From Dokdonella_A sp963775445 (lineage in GTDB: Bacteria > Pseudomonadota > Gammaproteobacteria > Xanthomonadales > Rhodanobacteraceae): a stretch of 64,000 bases of DNA. This document shows positions 26,466 to 36,682 of this stretch, in pieces (the first letter of the stretch is position 1; each line of letters starts with the position of its first letter). The DNA is taken from NCBI GenBank assembly GCA_963775445.1, contig CAVZIT010000004.1:62001-126000 (forward strand), given 5' to 3'. A program made the translations under genes and the position numbers. The notes beneath the pieces are model-generated. The model had not been told where the DNA came from and did not search any database. It worked only from the letters and a program-made list of their open reading frames with translations.

Positions 26466-28340
26466 ATGCATTCCCATGACGTCATCGTGATCGGTGGCGG
26501 CCACGCAGGCACCGAAGCGGCGCTGGCGGCCGCCCGCATCGGCGCCAGCACGCTGCTGCTGACGCACAATGTCGAAACCATCGGCCAGATGAGTTGCAAC
26601 CCGGCCATCGGCGGCATCGGCAAGGGGCATCTGGTCAAGGAGATCGACGCGCTCGGAGGCGCGATGGCGCGCGCGGCCGATCGTGCCGGAATCCATTGGC
26701 GGCGCCTCAACGCATCGAAAGGCGCAGCCGTGCGCGCGACTCGCTGCCAGGCCGATCGCGTGCTTTACAAGGCCGCGATCCGCAAGATGGTTGAGACCCA
26801 GCCCAACCTGCGGGTGTTCCAGCAGGCTGTCGACGACCTTTTGATCGAAGGGGACCGCGTGGTCGGCGTGGTGACTTCCAGCGGAATCGAATTCCGCGCG
26901 GCCTGCGTGGTATTGACGGCCGGCACCTTTTTGGCAGGCAAGATACATATCGGCCTGACCGATCACGCCGGCGGGCGCGCGGGCGACGCGCCGGCGATAC
27001 GGCTCGCGGCGCGCATGCGTGAGCTGCCCTTCGTCGTGGAGCGCCTCAAGACGGGAACACCACCGCGCATCGACGGGCGCAGCGTCGAATTTGCCGGACT
27101 TGAGAAACAGGCTGGCGATGTGCCAACGCCGGTATTCTCGTTTCTCGGTCTGGCCGACGAACATCCCCGCCAGGTTCCGTGCTGGATCACGCATACGTCC
27201 GAACGCACGCACGACATCATTCGTGCCGCACTCGATCGATCGCCGCTTTACAGCGGTCGCATCGAAGGTGTCGGGCCGCGCTACTGTCCGTCGATCGAGG
27301 ACAAGGTCGTGCGTTTCGCCGAACGCACCTCGCACCAGATATTCATCGAGCCCGAGGGACTCGAAACGCATGAGGTCTATCCGAACGGCATTTCGACCTC
27401 ACTGCCATTCGACGCCCAGCTCGCGCTGGTGCGATCGATTGCCGGATTCGAACGAGCGCATATCACAAGACCCGGTTACGCGATCGAATATGACTTCTTC
27501 GATCCGCGTGGACTCCATCATTCGCTCGAAACCCGCTGCATGGCGGGATTGTATTTTGCCGGCCAGATCAACGGCACGACCGGCTACGAGGAGGCGGCTG
27601 CGCAGGGACTGATCGCCGGACTCAACGCGGCGCGTGCCACGCAAGGCAAGAGCGCATGGTGCCCGCGCCGCGAAGAGGCCTACATCGGGGTCTTGATCGA
27701 CGACCTGGTGACCAACGGCACCAGCGAGCCGTATCGGATGTTCACCTCGCGCGCCGAGTACCGCCTGCATCTGCGCGAGGACAATGCCGACCTTCGTTTG
27801 AGCGCAATCGGGCATGAGCTGGGCTGCGTGTCCGAGGAGCGCCATGCGGCGATGTGCCGCACGCGCGACGGGGTCGAGCGCGAAGGCGAACGACTCCGCG
27901 GTTTGTGGGCAACGCCAACCAACGCGCTTGGCCGATCGCTGGCGCGCGATCTGGACGTGACGCTGACCCGCGAAACTGCCGCACGCGATCTGTTGCACCG
28001 ACCCGGAATTGATTACGCCGCCCTGATGCGCGTTCCCGGGTTCGGGCCGGGCGTCGATGATCCGAAGGTTGCCGAACAGGTTGAGATCAGCGTCAAGTAC
28101 GCGGGATACCTCGAGCGCCAGCGCGACGAGATAGAACGCCATCGGCGCCATGCAGAAACGCCGATTCCCGCGGGCTTCGATTTCGATGCGGTGCGCGGAT
28201 TGTCGGCAGAAGTCCTCGCGAAGCTAAACGCATCGCGTCCGGCAAGCGTGGGGCAGGCTTCGCGCATCGCCGGCATCACTCCGGCGGCGATCTCACTGTT
28301 GCTGGTGCACCTGAAACGACACGGCCGGCGCGTCGCCTGA
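26466..28340 (+). CDS. mnmG: tRNA uridine-5-carboxymethylaminomethyl modification enzyme MnmG
   Basis: The 624-residue FAD protein that, with MnmE, installs carboxymethylaminomethyl at U34 of several tRNAs. It opens with VIVIGGGHAGTEAALAAAR (FAD-binding GxGxxG), followed by SCNPAIGGIGKGHL, GGAMARAAD, LKTGTPPRI, and GQINGTTGYEEAAAQG; the C-terminal helical domain for MnmE binding ends LLLVHLKRHGRRVA. Its partner mnmE is also in this window at 59790. Start ATG 26466 gives the family N-terminus. In contrast to many origin regions, rsmG and parAB do not follow it; a convergent lipoprotein gene does. Confidence 0.96.
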   Translation: MHSHDVIVIGGGHAGTEAALAAARIGASTLLLTHNVETIGQMSCNPAIGGIGKGHLVKEIDALGGAMARAADRAGIHWRRLNASKGAAVRATRCQADRVLYKAAIRKMVETQPNLRVFQQAVDDLLIEGDRVVGVVTSSGIEFRAACVVLTAGTFLAGKIHIGLTDHAGGRAGDAPAIRLAARMRELPFVVERLKTGTPPRIDGRSVEFAGLEKQAGDVPTPVFSFLGLADEHPRQVPCWITHTSERTHDIIRAALDRSPLYSGRIEGVGPRYCPSIEDKVVRFAERTSHQIFIEPEGLETHEVYPNGISTSLPFDAQLALVRSIAGFERAHITRPGYAIEYDFFDPRGLHHSLETRCMAGLYFAGQINGTTGYEEAAAQGLIAGLNAARATQGKSAWCPRREEAYIGVLIDDLVTNGTSEPYRMFTSRAEYRLHLREDNADLRLSAIGHELGCVSEERHAAMCRTRDGVEREGERLRGLWATPTNALGRSLARDLDVTLTRETAARDLLHRPGIDYAALMRVPGFGPGVDDPKVAEQVEISVKYAGYLERQRDEIERHRRHAETPIPAGFDFDAVRGLSAEVLAKLNASRPASVGQASRIAGITPAAISLLLVHLKRHGRRVA

Positions 28341-28348
28341 GGCTTTCG

Positions 28349-29167
28349 CTACTTGGCCGACGCTGCCTTGGCCTGCGCGCGCTTGAGTGCATCAACGGCA
28401 TCGTCGTAAAGCGTTTTGAGCTCATCGTCGCCGACGGTGCTCGCGTCGGACTTGTGGTTGACGAGCACGTCACCGTCTTCCTTCCAGCCCACGCGCGTGG
28501 TGACCCCATCCTGCTTGCGCACCAGCTCGAGCGGTTTGCCGTCCTTGAACGCGTACTTGATCGAGGTGCGGCCGCCCTTGTCCTCGACGATGGTCACGCG
28601 CATGAACACGACCTTGCGTCCCTGGACGAATGCATCCCACGCAATCGAGGCGGTGTCGGTCGTGTAAGTACCGGCAATTTTCTTCATGCCGCCGATGTGC
28701 GCCTGGACCTTGTCGTATTCGGCATCCATTTTTTCGCCCGGCGTGGCTTCGGCGTTCAATACGACCTTGGCGGTGTTGCTGGCACCCTCTGTCAGCACCG
28801 GCGAATTTAGCGCGGGGACGAAATGCCGCGGCCCGTCGGTCAGCGTGACATTGACCACGTATGTGCGGTTGCTGTCGATCTTCGAGGGGTCGAAATCCAG
28901 CGCAAACGTGTAGGGCGGCTGGCCGCTTACCGTTTGGCTTTTTTCCGCCACCGGAATCTCCGGTTGGGCGATATCCACGAGTTTGATGTCGAGCTTCGCG
29001 CCATCGCCTATTTGCATGGGATCGCGCAACGACACCGTGCCATTGATGGTATGACCCATCGGTTGAACCGGTTGCGCGACCTGCGGGGATTGCACGGAAT
29101 GATCCGCGGAATTGCAACCGCCGAGCAAGGCCAAGGCCAGTAACGCCGGAAACGGAAACTTGCGCAT
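28349..29167 (-). CDS. YbaY-family lipoprotein
   Basis: A 272-residue predicted lipoprotein. The lipobox LLGGC gives a modified cysteine near residue 18. Residues ~40-140 match the YbaY domain: GTVSLRDPMQIGDGAKLDIKLVDIA, YTFALDFDPSKID and TYVVNVTLTDG. The C-terminal ~130 residues (after GEKMDAEYDKV) are a second domain I do not recognise. YbaY-type domains resemble type III pilotins, but no secretion genes are nearby. Membrane-anchored in the periplasm; function unknown. Confidence 0.82.
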   Translation of the reverse strand: MRKFPFPALLALALLGGCNSADHSVQSPQVAQPVQPMGHTINGTVSLRDPMQIGDGAKLDIKLVDIAQPEIPVAEKSQTVSGQPPYTFALDFDPSKIDSNRTYVVNVTLTDGPRHFVPALNSPVLTEGASNTAKVVLNAEATPGEKMDAEYDKVQAHIGGMKKIAGTYTTDTASIAWDAFVQGRKVVFMRVTIVEDKGGRTSIKYAFKDGKPLELVRKQDGVTTRVGWKEDGDVLVNHKSDASTVGDDELKTLYDDAVDALKRAQAKAASAK

Positions 29168-29618
29168 GGCTCAATCCTCTCAAGAAGAACGAAACATATC
29201 GTAGTTTGTCGGCCAACGGAATGCCGCAGGAGCCTTTTGAACCGCTACAGCGTACCGCGGCGGAAATGAACCGATGGTAGCGCAGCCCGCTCATCGCCTG
29301 TAACGGGCAGCCCGACGAAGTCTGCGGCCAACGAATGCGTATCGCGAAACGAGCCCGGTGTTGCAACCTGGCGGGGAAATCCGAGGCCAAAAGCGGGACT
29401 CAAACAACGCGATGGGAGACTCACCGCTTTCGATCAGGCCTCGCCCCAATAGGTTTTTAGGTCGATTCGCGAGTCGGCATGATAGCGAGGCCCGGTCATG
29501 TGGCGCCAGTCAGCGGCGTTCGAGAACTACCCGGCTTGAAGCCGTGCGAGGCAGCAACACCTCGCCGGGACTTGTGCGGAATGCGCCCCTCATTGCATTT
29601 CGCAGCTATGCTTGGCCC
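29168..29618. other. 451-base gap before the FHA/phosphatase gene, no feature recognised
   Basis: A reading frame is open from 29358 in the same frame as the next gene, but the translated segment is low-quality (arginine-rich, no similarity recognised) and ATG 29619 starts exactly at the FHA fold. I looked for tRNA, SRP RNA and 6S RNA signatures and saw none. Confidence 0.5.
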
Positions 29619-31262
29619 ATGCCGATACCGCTCGCGCTCGAATTGCTCGATGGCCCGGCGCTGACGCAGCGCCGTTGGCGCCTCATCGATCCATTCCGGA
29701 TCGGGCGCGCTGCCGGGAGCGAGCTTGACCTCGTCGAGCCCAGCATTTCCCGTCAGCACGCCCTGATCGAGGCCGAGGGAGCGGGATGGCTGATCCGCGA
29801 TTGCGGCAGTCGCATCGGCACGCGGCTCAACGACCTTCCGCTGGTGGCGACGGTGCCTGCGGCGCTGCGACCGGGAGACGTGCTCGGCGTCGGACCGTGG
29901 CGATTCCGCGTCGAGGCCGGGCGATCGGGCGATGCCCGCGAGCCCGCGGCATCGGACCCGCGCATCAGTCTTGTCAGCGGTAGCGGCAATCTGGCGGAGC
30001 AACGCCTGGCGCTGTTGTTGCGTTACGCAGGGGATGTCGTCGCGGCCGCGGACGAACAGGCGCTCGCTGACACGTTGGCCGAGTATGCCCTGCTTGGATC
30101 CGGTTACACGCGCGCCGCCGTGTTGTGGCGCGAAGGGGGCGAAATCGCCGTGCGCAGCCTGCGCCCGGAGTCGGCAGGCGGCTCCGATTTGCCGTTCAGC
30201 CGCTCGCTCATCGCGTCGGCGGAAACTGGCGACATGGCTTGTCTCGACGCGGTGAGCGGCGTCGCCCTGAACCAGAGTCTGGCCGGTCTGCCGCTGCGCC
30301 GTGCGTTATGTGCATCGCTCGTGCTTGATGCCCACGCGCAAGCATTTTTGTACCTGGACTCGGATCGGCCGGCGGGCAACCGGCACAGCGACGCGCCGTC
30401 TTTCTGCCATGCACTGGCGCGGCTCGCAGCCCTGGCCCTGTCGAATCTGCGGCGTATCGCAAACGAACGCGAACACGCGGCGCTTTCCGCCGACATTGCC
30501 CGGGCCCGAGAAGTCCAGCATCGATTGCTACCTGCCAACGAGGCGCAACTCGGCGGCGTCACCTATGCCCTGCACTTGCATCCTGGACGCCAGGTTGCCG
30601 GCGACGTTGTCGACGTGTTCGCTTTGCCCGATGGGAGTGTGGCCGCGATGCTCGGCGACGTGAGCGGGGCCGGACTCGGCGCGGGCCTCGAGATGGCGTC
30701 GGTTCAATCGTTTCTACGCGCCGAACTCGCCCATGACCTGGATCCGGCGCATGCAGCCGAACGACTCAACGCGCATCTGTGCCTGCACGCGAGCGGCGGG
30801 CGCTTCGTGACGCTGTGGCTGGGAATCTTTGATGCAGCGCACGGCACGTGCCGTTTCGTCGACGCCGGTCACGGGCACGCATTGCGCATCGGCGCGGCAG
30901 GCGCGCCGCAATCGCTTGCCGCGCACGGCGACATACCGCTCGGAATTGAAAGCAGCGCCGTCTTCCACGCCGAAACCCTGGCTCTCGCAGCGGGCGAGGT
31001 TCTGTTGCTTCATAGCGACGGGGCGATCGAACAATGCGCGAACGACGGGCTCCCGTTCAGTCGCGAGGGGCTGGCCGCCGCCGTTGCCGACTCCACCTCG
31101 CCTGCGCGCGCCGTTGCCGACGCGGTCAAGGCCTTGGGCAATTACGCCGATGGACGCGCGCCCGACGACGACGTCACCTTGCTGGCACTGAGTTGGACGC
31201 AATCACCACGCAAGGCGGTGCCGGTCGACCTCTCGTCGCAAAGCCCGTTCGACTTGCCGTGA
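29619..31262 (+). CDS. FHA domain - SpoIIE/PP2C-type serine phosphatase
   Basis: A 547-residue cytoplasmic signalling protein. Residues ~20-100 are an FHA phosphothreonine-binding domain (FRIGRAAGSELDL, SISRQHALIE, GTRLNDLP). The middle (~130-280) looks GAF-like. A coiled linker (HAALSADIARAREVQHRLLP) leads into a SpoIIE/RsbU phosphatase domain with VAGDVVDVFALPDG, GDVSGAGLGAGLEM, GRFVTLWLGIFD and GRAPDDDVTLLAL. Such proteins dephosphorylate anti-sigma antagonists or other Ser/Thr-phosphorylated partners. No cognate kinase or STAS protein is adjacent, so the partner is unknown. Confidence 0.85.
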   Translation: MPIPLALELLDGPALTQRRWRLIDPFRIGRAAGSELDLVEPSISRQHALIEAEGAGWLIRDCGSRIGTRLNDLPLVATVPAALRPGDVLGVGPWRFRVEAGRSGDAREPAASDPRISLVSGSGNLAEQRLALLLRYAGDVVAAADEQALADTLAEYALLGSGYTRAAVLWREGGEIAVRSLRPESAGGSDLPFSRSLIASAETGDMACLDAVSGVALNQSLAGLPLRRALCASLVLDAHAQAFLYLDSDRPAGNRHSDAPSFCHALARLAALALSNLRRIANEREHAALSADIARAREVQHRLLPANEAQLGGVTYALHLHPGRQVAGDVVDVFALPDGSVAAMLGDVSGAGLGAGLEMASVQSFLRAELAHDLDPAHAAERLNAHLCLHASGGRFVTLWLGIFDAAHGTCRFVDAGHGHALRIGAAGAPQSLAAHGDIPLGIESSAVFHAETLALAAGEVLLLHSDGAIEQCANDGLPFSREGLAAAVADSTSPARAVADAVKALGNYADGRAPDDDVTLLALSWTQSPRKAVPVDLSSQSPFDLP

Positions 31263-31334
31263 CGTGTGGCCCGGGTGCGGCGCGCATCGACGGGATATGG
31301 TGATACGTTCGATTGCCCCCAGCAGGAAAGTCAG

Positions 31335-34300
31335 ATGCCTTCAGTCCGCTTGCCCCATCTCGCGCTCGTGCCGGGTATCGCATTGACGCTCGCGCTCGCT
31401 TCGAACGTGAGCGCCCGCACGACGATTACCGACGCAAATCACGCGGGTCACTGGCCGGCGTGGCAGCAACACTTGGCGCTCGACCGGAAGTCGCTGTTCA
31501 ACGGCCTCCAATGGCGCGATATCGGGCCGGTGGTGCAGGGCGGCCGCGTGGTCGAGGTGGCTTCGGTACCGGGCAAGCCGTACACGTTCTACGTCGCCTA
31601 CGCGACGGGCGGCGTCTGGAAAACGATCAACAACGGCGTGTCGTTCGAGCCGCTGAGTGATCGGCTGCCGACCATGGCAACCGGGGCAATCGCCGTCGAT
31701 CCGAATCATTCCGAGACGCTCTGGGTCGGCACTGGCGAAGCCAATTCGTCGCGGTCTTCGTACGGCGGCATGGGCATGTTCCGCTCGGATGACGGCGGCA
31801 AGACATTCGCCCCTGCCGGGCTCGACCAGAGCGATCGCATCGCGCGCATCGCGATCGACCCGAAGGATTCGAACACCGTGTATGTTGCCGCGCTCGGCAA
31901 GCTCTACAGCGAGGGCGGACAGCGTGGCGTGTTCCGCACCCGCGACGGCGGCAAGACCTGGCAGCAGGTATTGAAGGGCGATACGCCCTGGACCGGCGCG
32001 ATCGATCTGGCGCTTGATCCGCGTGATCCGAATGTGATCTATGCGGCGTTGTGGGATCGCGAACGCCATGCCTGGAATTTCCGTGAGGCGGGCAAGGGTT
32101 CCGGACTGTACAAATCGACCGATGGCGGTGACCACTGGACGCGAATGGCCAATGGATTTCCGACTCACGACAAGGTCGGCCGCATCGGTATCGCGATCGC
32201 ACCAAGCCGGCCGGATACGCTCTACGCAAGCGTCGACAACTGGCAGGACTTGCCCGCCGATCAACAGGACCTCGGTGATCGACCGCTGACGCCCAAGCGC
32301 CTCAAGACGATGAGCAAGGAGGAATTCCTGCGCCAGGATCCCGCGGAAGTCGAAACCTTCATCCGCAATTACGATCTGCCGCTGTCGATCGACGCGAAGA
32401 AACTCACGGCGATGGTGAAATCGGACAAGATCACGCCGGCCGGTATTGCCGGCAAACTCGACGAGGCCGAGCACGCATTGTTCGACAGTGATGTGAAACA
32501 GCTTGAGGTCTATCGCTCGGATGACGCGGGCAAGAGTTGGCGCAAGACCAACCCGCAACCCCTGCGCGCAGTCGATTACACCTACGGCTATTATTTCGGC
32601 CAGGTGCGCGTGGCGCCCGACAACCCCGAGCATGTCTACGCCGAAGGGTTGCCGTTGATCGAATCGACCGACGGCGGCAGGACCTGGAAGGGACTCAACA
32701 ATCCGAACGTTCACGTCGATTATCACGAACTCCTGATCGACCCGAATTTTCCGAAGCGCATGATCGCCGGCAACGACGGCGGCATCGATGTCACCTACGA
32801 CGGCGGCAAGACCTGGCTCAAGCTCGATGCGCAACCGGTCGGCCAGTTCTACCAGATCACCTACGACATGGCCGATCCGTACAACGTCTGCGGCGGGCTG
32901 CAGGACAACGGAAGCTACAAGGGATCGAGCAGGACCAAATGGCGTGAGGGCCAGCGCTGGTCCGAAGTCGGCGGCGGCGATGGCATGTACTGCGCGATGG
33001 ACACGCGCGACAACAAGACGCTCTACACCGGTTACCAGTTCGGGCACTACCAGCGCAACGGACCCGACGGCCGCCACGAAGTGCGTCCGCGCCCGTTGAC
33101 GTTCGCCGACAAGACGCTGCGCTACAACTGGACCAGCCCGGTCATCTTGTCGCAACACAACCAGGATGTCGTCTATTTCGGAACCGATCGGCTGTATCGC
33201 TCGCTCGACCAGGGCGATAGCTGGCAAGCCATCAGTCCCGATCTGACGACGACAAAAAAACGCGGCGATGTGCCGTACGGAACCATCACCACGGTGTCCG
33301 AATCACCGCAGCAGTTCGGTTTGTTGTGGGTCGGCACCGACGACGGCCACGTCTGGCTGAGTGAGGACGGCGGCGGAAAATGGAAGGATTTCGCGAACAA
33401 GTTGCCGGACCGCTGGGTCAGCCGCGTCGAGGCATCGCATTTCGACACCGCGCGCGCCTATGTCTCGCTCAACGGCTATCGCGACGATGACGATACGGCC
33501 TATCTCTATCGCACCGATGACGACGGCGGACACTGGACCGACATCGGCAAGGGGTTGCCGGCCGAGCCGATCAACGTGGTGCGCGAGGACACGGTCAATC
33601 CGGATGTCGTGTACGTCGGCACCGATCGCGGGGTGTATGTCTCGCTTGATCGCGGGACAAGCTGGCAAGGCCTGCAATCGAACCTGCCGAACGTTCCGGT
33701 GCACGATCTCGCCGTGCACCCGCGCGAGCGCGAACTGATCGCGGCCACGCACGGGCGCAGCGCCTGGATCGTCGATGTGTTGCCGGTGCAGGAACTTACG
33801 CCGTCCGTGCGCGACGAGGGTGTCAAGCTGTTCCCCGTCGAGGATGTCCAGTCCGATCGTGACTGGCATTCACGGCCTTCGTTGTGGTTCGACGAGACGC
33901 CGTATCTGCCGAAACTCGAGGGCACGTACTGGGCCAAGGCCGACGGTGCAGCGACGCTGACCGTACTCGACAAGGACAAGCACCCGTTACGCGAAATCAA
34001 GCTTGGCGCGAAGCGCGGCGTCAATAGCTACGATTGGAACCTGCTGGTCGACAAGGACTTGGCGCTGGCGGCCGAGCGCGCCGTACTTGCGAAAGGGAAG
34101 GATGGCGCCGAGCCGAGTCTTTCCAAGACGCCCTATGCGGAAGCCGTGCGGCTTGGGCAGCGGCTGTACATCAAGCCCGGCAAGTACACGCTCAAGTTGA
34201 GCGTGAACGGCGCGAGCAGCGACACCGCGTTCGAGGTCAAGGCGCCCGAACCGCGCAAACCACGCGCGAAGCCGGCACTCAAGATACGCGGCAAGGACAA

Positions 34301-34376
34301 GCTCGATCGCCCGCCGGCGGAAAGCTCGACGAATCCGGTCGCCGGCGAACTGGAGCGCGAAGCCGCCGGTCATTGA
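31335..34376 (+). CDS. secreted Asp-box / VPS10-like beta-propeller protein
   Basis: A 1013-residue protein with a signal peptide (LALVPGIALTLALASNVSA). Repeated Asp-box motifs of the type S-x-D-x-G-x-TW occur many times (SDDGGKTFAP, TRDGGKTWQQ, STDGGDHWTR, STDGGRTWKG, TYDGGKTWLK, RTDDDGGHWTD), indicating one or two multi-bladed beta-propellers as in sortilin/VPS10 and related secreted hydrolases. The C-terminal ~170 residues are a separate lysine-rich domain. ATG 31335 follows AGGAAAG. Often annotated glycosyl hydrolase, but catalytic residues cannot be assigned by eye. Probably binds or degrades an extracellular polymer. Confidence 0.75.
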   Translation: MPSVRLPHLALVPGIALTLALASNVSARTTITDANHAGHWPAWQQHLALDRKSLFNGLQWRDIGPVVQGGRVVEVASVPGKPYTFYVAYATGGVWKTINNGVSFEPLSDRLPTMATGAIAVDPNHSETLWVGTGEANSSRSSYGGMGMFRSDDGGKTFAPAGLDQSDRIARIAIDPKDSNTVYVAALGKLYSEGGQRGVFRTRDGGKTWQQVLKGDTPWTGAIDLALDPRDPNVIYAALWDRERHAWNFREAGKGSGLYKSTDGGDHWTRMANGFPTHDKVGRIGIAIAPSRPDTLYASVDNWQDLPADQQDLGDRPLTPKRLKTMSKEEFLRQDPAEVETFIRNYDLPLSIDAKKLTAMVKSDKITPAGIAGKLDEAEHALFDSDVKQLEVYRSDDAGKSWRKTNPQPLRAVDYTYGYYFGQVRVAPDNPEHVYAEGLPLIESTDGGRTWKGLNNPNVHVDYHELLIDPNFPKRMIAGNDGGIDVTYDGGKTWLKLDAQPVGQFYQITYDMADPYNVCGGLQDNGSYKGSSRTKWREGQRWSEVGGGDGMYCAMDTRDNKTLYTGYQFGHYQRNGPDGRHEVRPRPLTFADKTLRYNWTSPVILSQHNQDVVYFGTDRLYRSLDQGDSWQAISPDLTTTKKRGDVPYGTITTVSESPQQFGLLWVGTDDGHVWLSEDGGGKWKDFANKLPDRWVSRVEASHFDTARAYVSLNGYRDDDDTAYLYRTDDDGGHWTDIGKGLPAEPINVVREDTVNPDVVYVGTDRGVYVSLDRGTSWQGLQSNLPNVPVHDLAVHPRERELIAATHGRSAWIVDVLPVQELTPSVRDEGVKLFPVEDVQSDRDWHSRPSLWFDETPYLPKLEGTYWAKADGAATLTVLDKDKHPLREIKLGAKRGVNSYDWNLLVDKDLALAAERAVLAKGKDGAEPSLSKTPYAEAVRLGQRLYIKPGKYTLKLSVNGASSDTAFEVKAPEPRKPRAKPALKIRGKDKLDRPPAESSTNPVAGELEREAAGH

Positions 34377-34462
34377 CGCTGCGTTCAACGCGGAGGAGTT
34401 GGTTGGATCTTTGATCCGGACATGCAAACAAGTTGCGCCTGCGTTATCGCGACACCGGGCGA

Positions 34463-36682
34463 CTATTCGACCGCGAGTCGACCGATGTCGGCGACGTGAT
34501 GGAACAGATCCTGGAGTCGGCGCAGCATGGCGAGGCGATTGCGCCGCACGGCAGCGTCATCGACCATGACCATGACGCCATCGAAGTAGGCATCCACCGG
34601 CGTGCGCAGGCGAGCAAGGCGCTGGAACAGCCCCAGATAATCGCGTGCGGCGATCGACGGTGCTGCATCGGTCTCAGCCGCCGACAACGCCTTCGCGAAG
34701 TCCTGTTCCGCACCGGCCTCGAACAGTGTCTCGTCGACGGTCTGCGTGCCAGTACCAACGTTCTCTTCGTCGGCTTGCCTCAGCAGGTTACCGATACGCT
34801 TGTTGGCGGCCGCGAGCGCGGCGGCTTCGGGCAATTGCGCGAACGCGACGACCGCGCGCAAGCGCCGGTCGAAATCGGTCAGATCACCGGGCGCGAGCGA
34901 ACGTACGGCTTCGAACATCTCGGTCGTGACGCCTTGTTCGGCGTAATAGCCGCGCAGGCGATCGAGGATGAATTCATAGATTTCCGGAGTGAGCGTCGTT
35001 GGCAAATCGCGATTATCAGCGGTCAAGACTGGACCGCTTCGATGCTGCTCATGCGCTGCGATCGCCACGCTACGCATCTGTGCTTGGACCATCTCAAGGT
35101 GTTCGTACAGTTGTGCCCTGAGATCGATTTCGAGTCCGCCCTCTATCAATGTGCGTGCCAGGCCCAACGCGGTACGACGCAGTGCGAACGGATCCTTGTT
35201 TCCGGTCGGTTTCAGTCCGGCCGCGAAGATGCCCGCCAGCGTGTCGAGGCGCTCAGCAACGGCAAGCACCTGACCGACCTTGCCGCCAGCGATCGCATCG
35301 TTGGCGAAGCGAGGCAGATACATCTGCGCAAGCGCACGAGCAACATCGGGGTTTTCGCCATCAGAGTCAGCGTAGCGCCAGCCCATGACGCCCTGCAATT
35401 CCGGAAATTCGCCGACCATGCGCGTCATGAGATCGCACTTGCTCAGTGACGCCGCGCGCGTCGCAAGCGCCGCATCGACGCCGACGCGATTGGCGATGAC
35501 GCGCGCCAATTCTGCAACACGCACGCACTTGTCCCACACGCTGCCAAGCTGGCTCTGATAGGTCACCGTCTTCAGGGTCTTTTGGTGGGTCTCTAGTCGC
35601 TGTTTGCGATCCTCGTCGTAGAAGAATTTCGCATCCGCGAAACGCGGACGGATTACGCGCTCGTAGCCTTTGCGGATTACCTCCGGCCGCTTGCTTTTGA
35701 TATTGGCGACGCCCACAAACCAGGAGCTCAACTGGAAAACTGGCGTTGATTCCGGACCACGCGCGGCTCTTTCCTCCACCGACATCATTCCACTTCGCAA
35801 CATCGGAATGAATCGCTGGTTGGCGACCATCGTTGCCTCCAGCGCTTCGTGCGGTACTTCGAGAAACTCCTCGTCGAATTTGCACAGAATCGGAACCGGC
35901 CATTCGGTAAGGGCCGCCAGCTCGGCCAGCAAATTTTCGGACAGTTTCGGTTGCAGATCGAAACCGGACTCGATACCGAGATTGCGCGATTCGTCGCGGA
36001 TGCGCTGCTTTCGCTCCTCGGTAGAGGCGATGACCCTGGCGGCAAACAGTGCGCTGTACCAAGAGTCGGCATCGGCAACATGCACCGGGTGCGGATGATG
36101 AAAACGGTGTCCGCGCGACTGGCGCCCGGACTTGAGCCCGAACACTTCGGCATCGATTACTTCTGCGCCATGCAGAATCACGAGCCAGTGCGCGGGGCGC
36201 ACGAAGCTGTACTCGTGATCGCTCCAGCGCATCGGTTTCGCTATCGGCAGCGCACCGAGCGATTCGACAAGGACTTCCGGCACGACCTGCGCGATCGTGC
36301 GACCTTCGACGACAGCCCGATGCACGAACCACGCACCCTTGTCGGTCTCAAGCTTTTCGAGCGCGCCGATTTCCACACCACAACTGCGCGCGAATCCCGC
36401 CAGCGCCTTGGTCGGCGCACCGCTTGAGTCGAGCGCCGCGACGACGGCCGGCCCGCGCCGCTCCTGCATCTGGTCCGGTTGCATTCGCGCGACGCCGGGC
36501 ACCAGCACGGCGAGCCGGCGAGGCGAACAATAAACACGCGCATTTTCGACGTCGGCCGCGACCAATCGTTTGGTCAGACCTTCGCAGACACCACGCGCGA
36601 AGGTCGCGGCGAGTTCGTCGACGGCGTTCGGCGGAAGTTCCTCGGTGCCCAGTTCGATCAGCAACGACTGGTGATCGCTCAT
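34463..36682 (-). CDS. glyS: glycine--tRNA ligase beta subunit
   Basis: Beta chain of bacterial tetrameric glycyl-tRNA synthetase (739 residues). It starts MSDHQSLLIELGTEELPP, contains ARVYCSPRRLAVLV, MRWSDHEYSFVRPAHW, HEALEATMVANQRFIP, and GNKDPFALRR and a C-terminal anticodon-binding region ending LRRLQDLFHHVADI. The ATG at 36682 overlaps the glyQ stop by 4 bases, giving translational coupling that keeps subunits equal. Convergent with the Asp-box protein gene. Confidence 0.96.
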   Translation of the reverse strand: MSDHQSLLIELGTEELPPNAVDELAATFARGVCEGLTKRLVAADVENARVYCSPRRLAVLVPGVARMQPDQMQERRGPAVVAALDSSGAPTKALAGFARSCGVEIGALEKLETDKGAWFVHRAVVEGRTIAQVVPEVLVESLGALPIAKPMRWSDHEYSFVRPAHWLVILHGAEVIDAEVFGLKSGRQSRGHRFHHPHPVHVADADSWYSALFAARVIASTEERKQRIRDESRNLGIESGFDLQPKLSENLLAELAALTEWPVPILCKFDEEFLEVPHEALEATMVANQRFIPMLRSGMMSVEERAARGPESTPVFQLSSWFVGVANIKSKRPEVIRKGYERVIRPRFADAKFFYDEDRKQRLETHQKTLKTVTYQSQLGSVWDKCVRVAELARVIANRVGVDAALATRAASLSKCDLMTRMVGEFPELQGVMGWRYADSDGENPDVARALAQMYLPRFANDAIAGGKVGQVLAVAERLDTLAGIFAAGLKPTGNKDPFALRRTALGLARTLIEGGLEIDLRAQLYEHLEMVQAQMRSVAIAAHEQHRSGPVLTADNRDLPTTLTPEIYEFILDRLRGYYAEQGVTTEMFEAVRSLAPGDLTDFDRRLRAVVAFAQLPEAAALAAANKRIGNLLRQADEENVGTGTQTVDETLFEAGAEQDFAKALSAAETDAAPSIAARDYLGLFQRLARLRTPVDAYFDGVMVMVDDAAVRRNRLAMLRRLQDLFHHVADIGRLAVE

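Noticed and set aside
26043..27371. Long minus-strand ORF antisense to mnmG
   Set aside because: It lies opposite a strongly recognised gene, has no motif, and is explained by high-GC codon bias.
29358..29618. N-terminal extension of the FHA-phosphatase gene
   Set aside because: Arginine-rich without similarity; the FHA fold begins at ATG 29619.
29168..29618. Possible structured RNA (SRP, 6S or similar) in the gap
   Set aside because: The diagnostic conserved cores of those RNAs could not be found by eye.
31341..33227. 628-codon minus-strand ORF antisense to the Asp-box protein gene
   Set aside because: No recognisable domain; the plus-strand gene has signal peptide and repeated Asp-box motifs. 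It is a typical GC-rich shadow.
34377..34462. Possible terminator between the Asp-box gene and glyS
   Set aside because: Only very short stems (GGATC/GATCC) without a T-tract; too weak to report.
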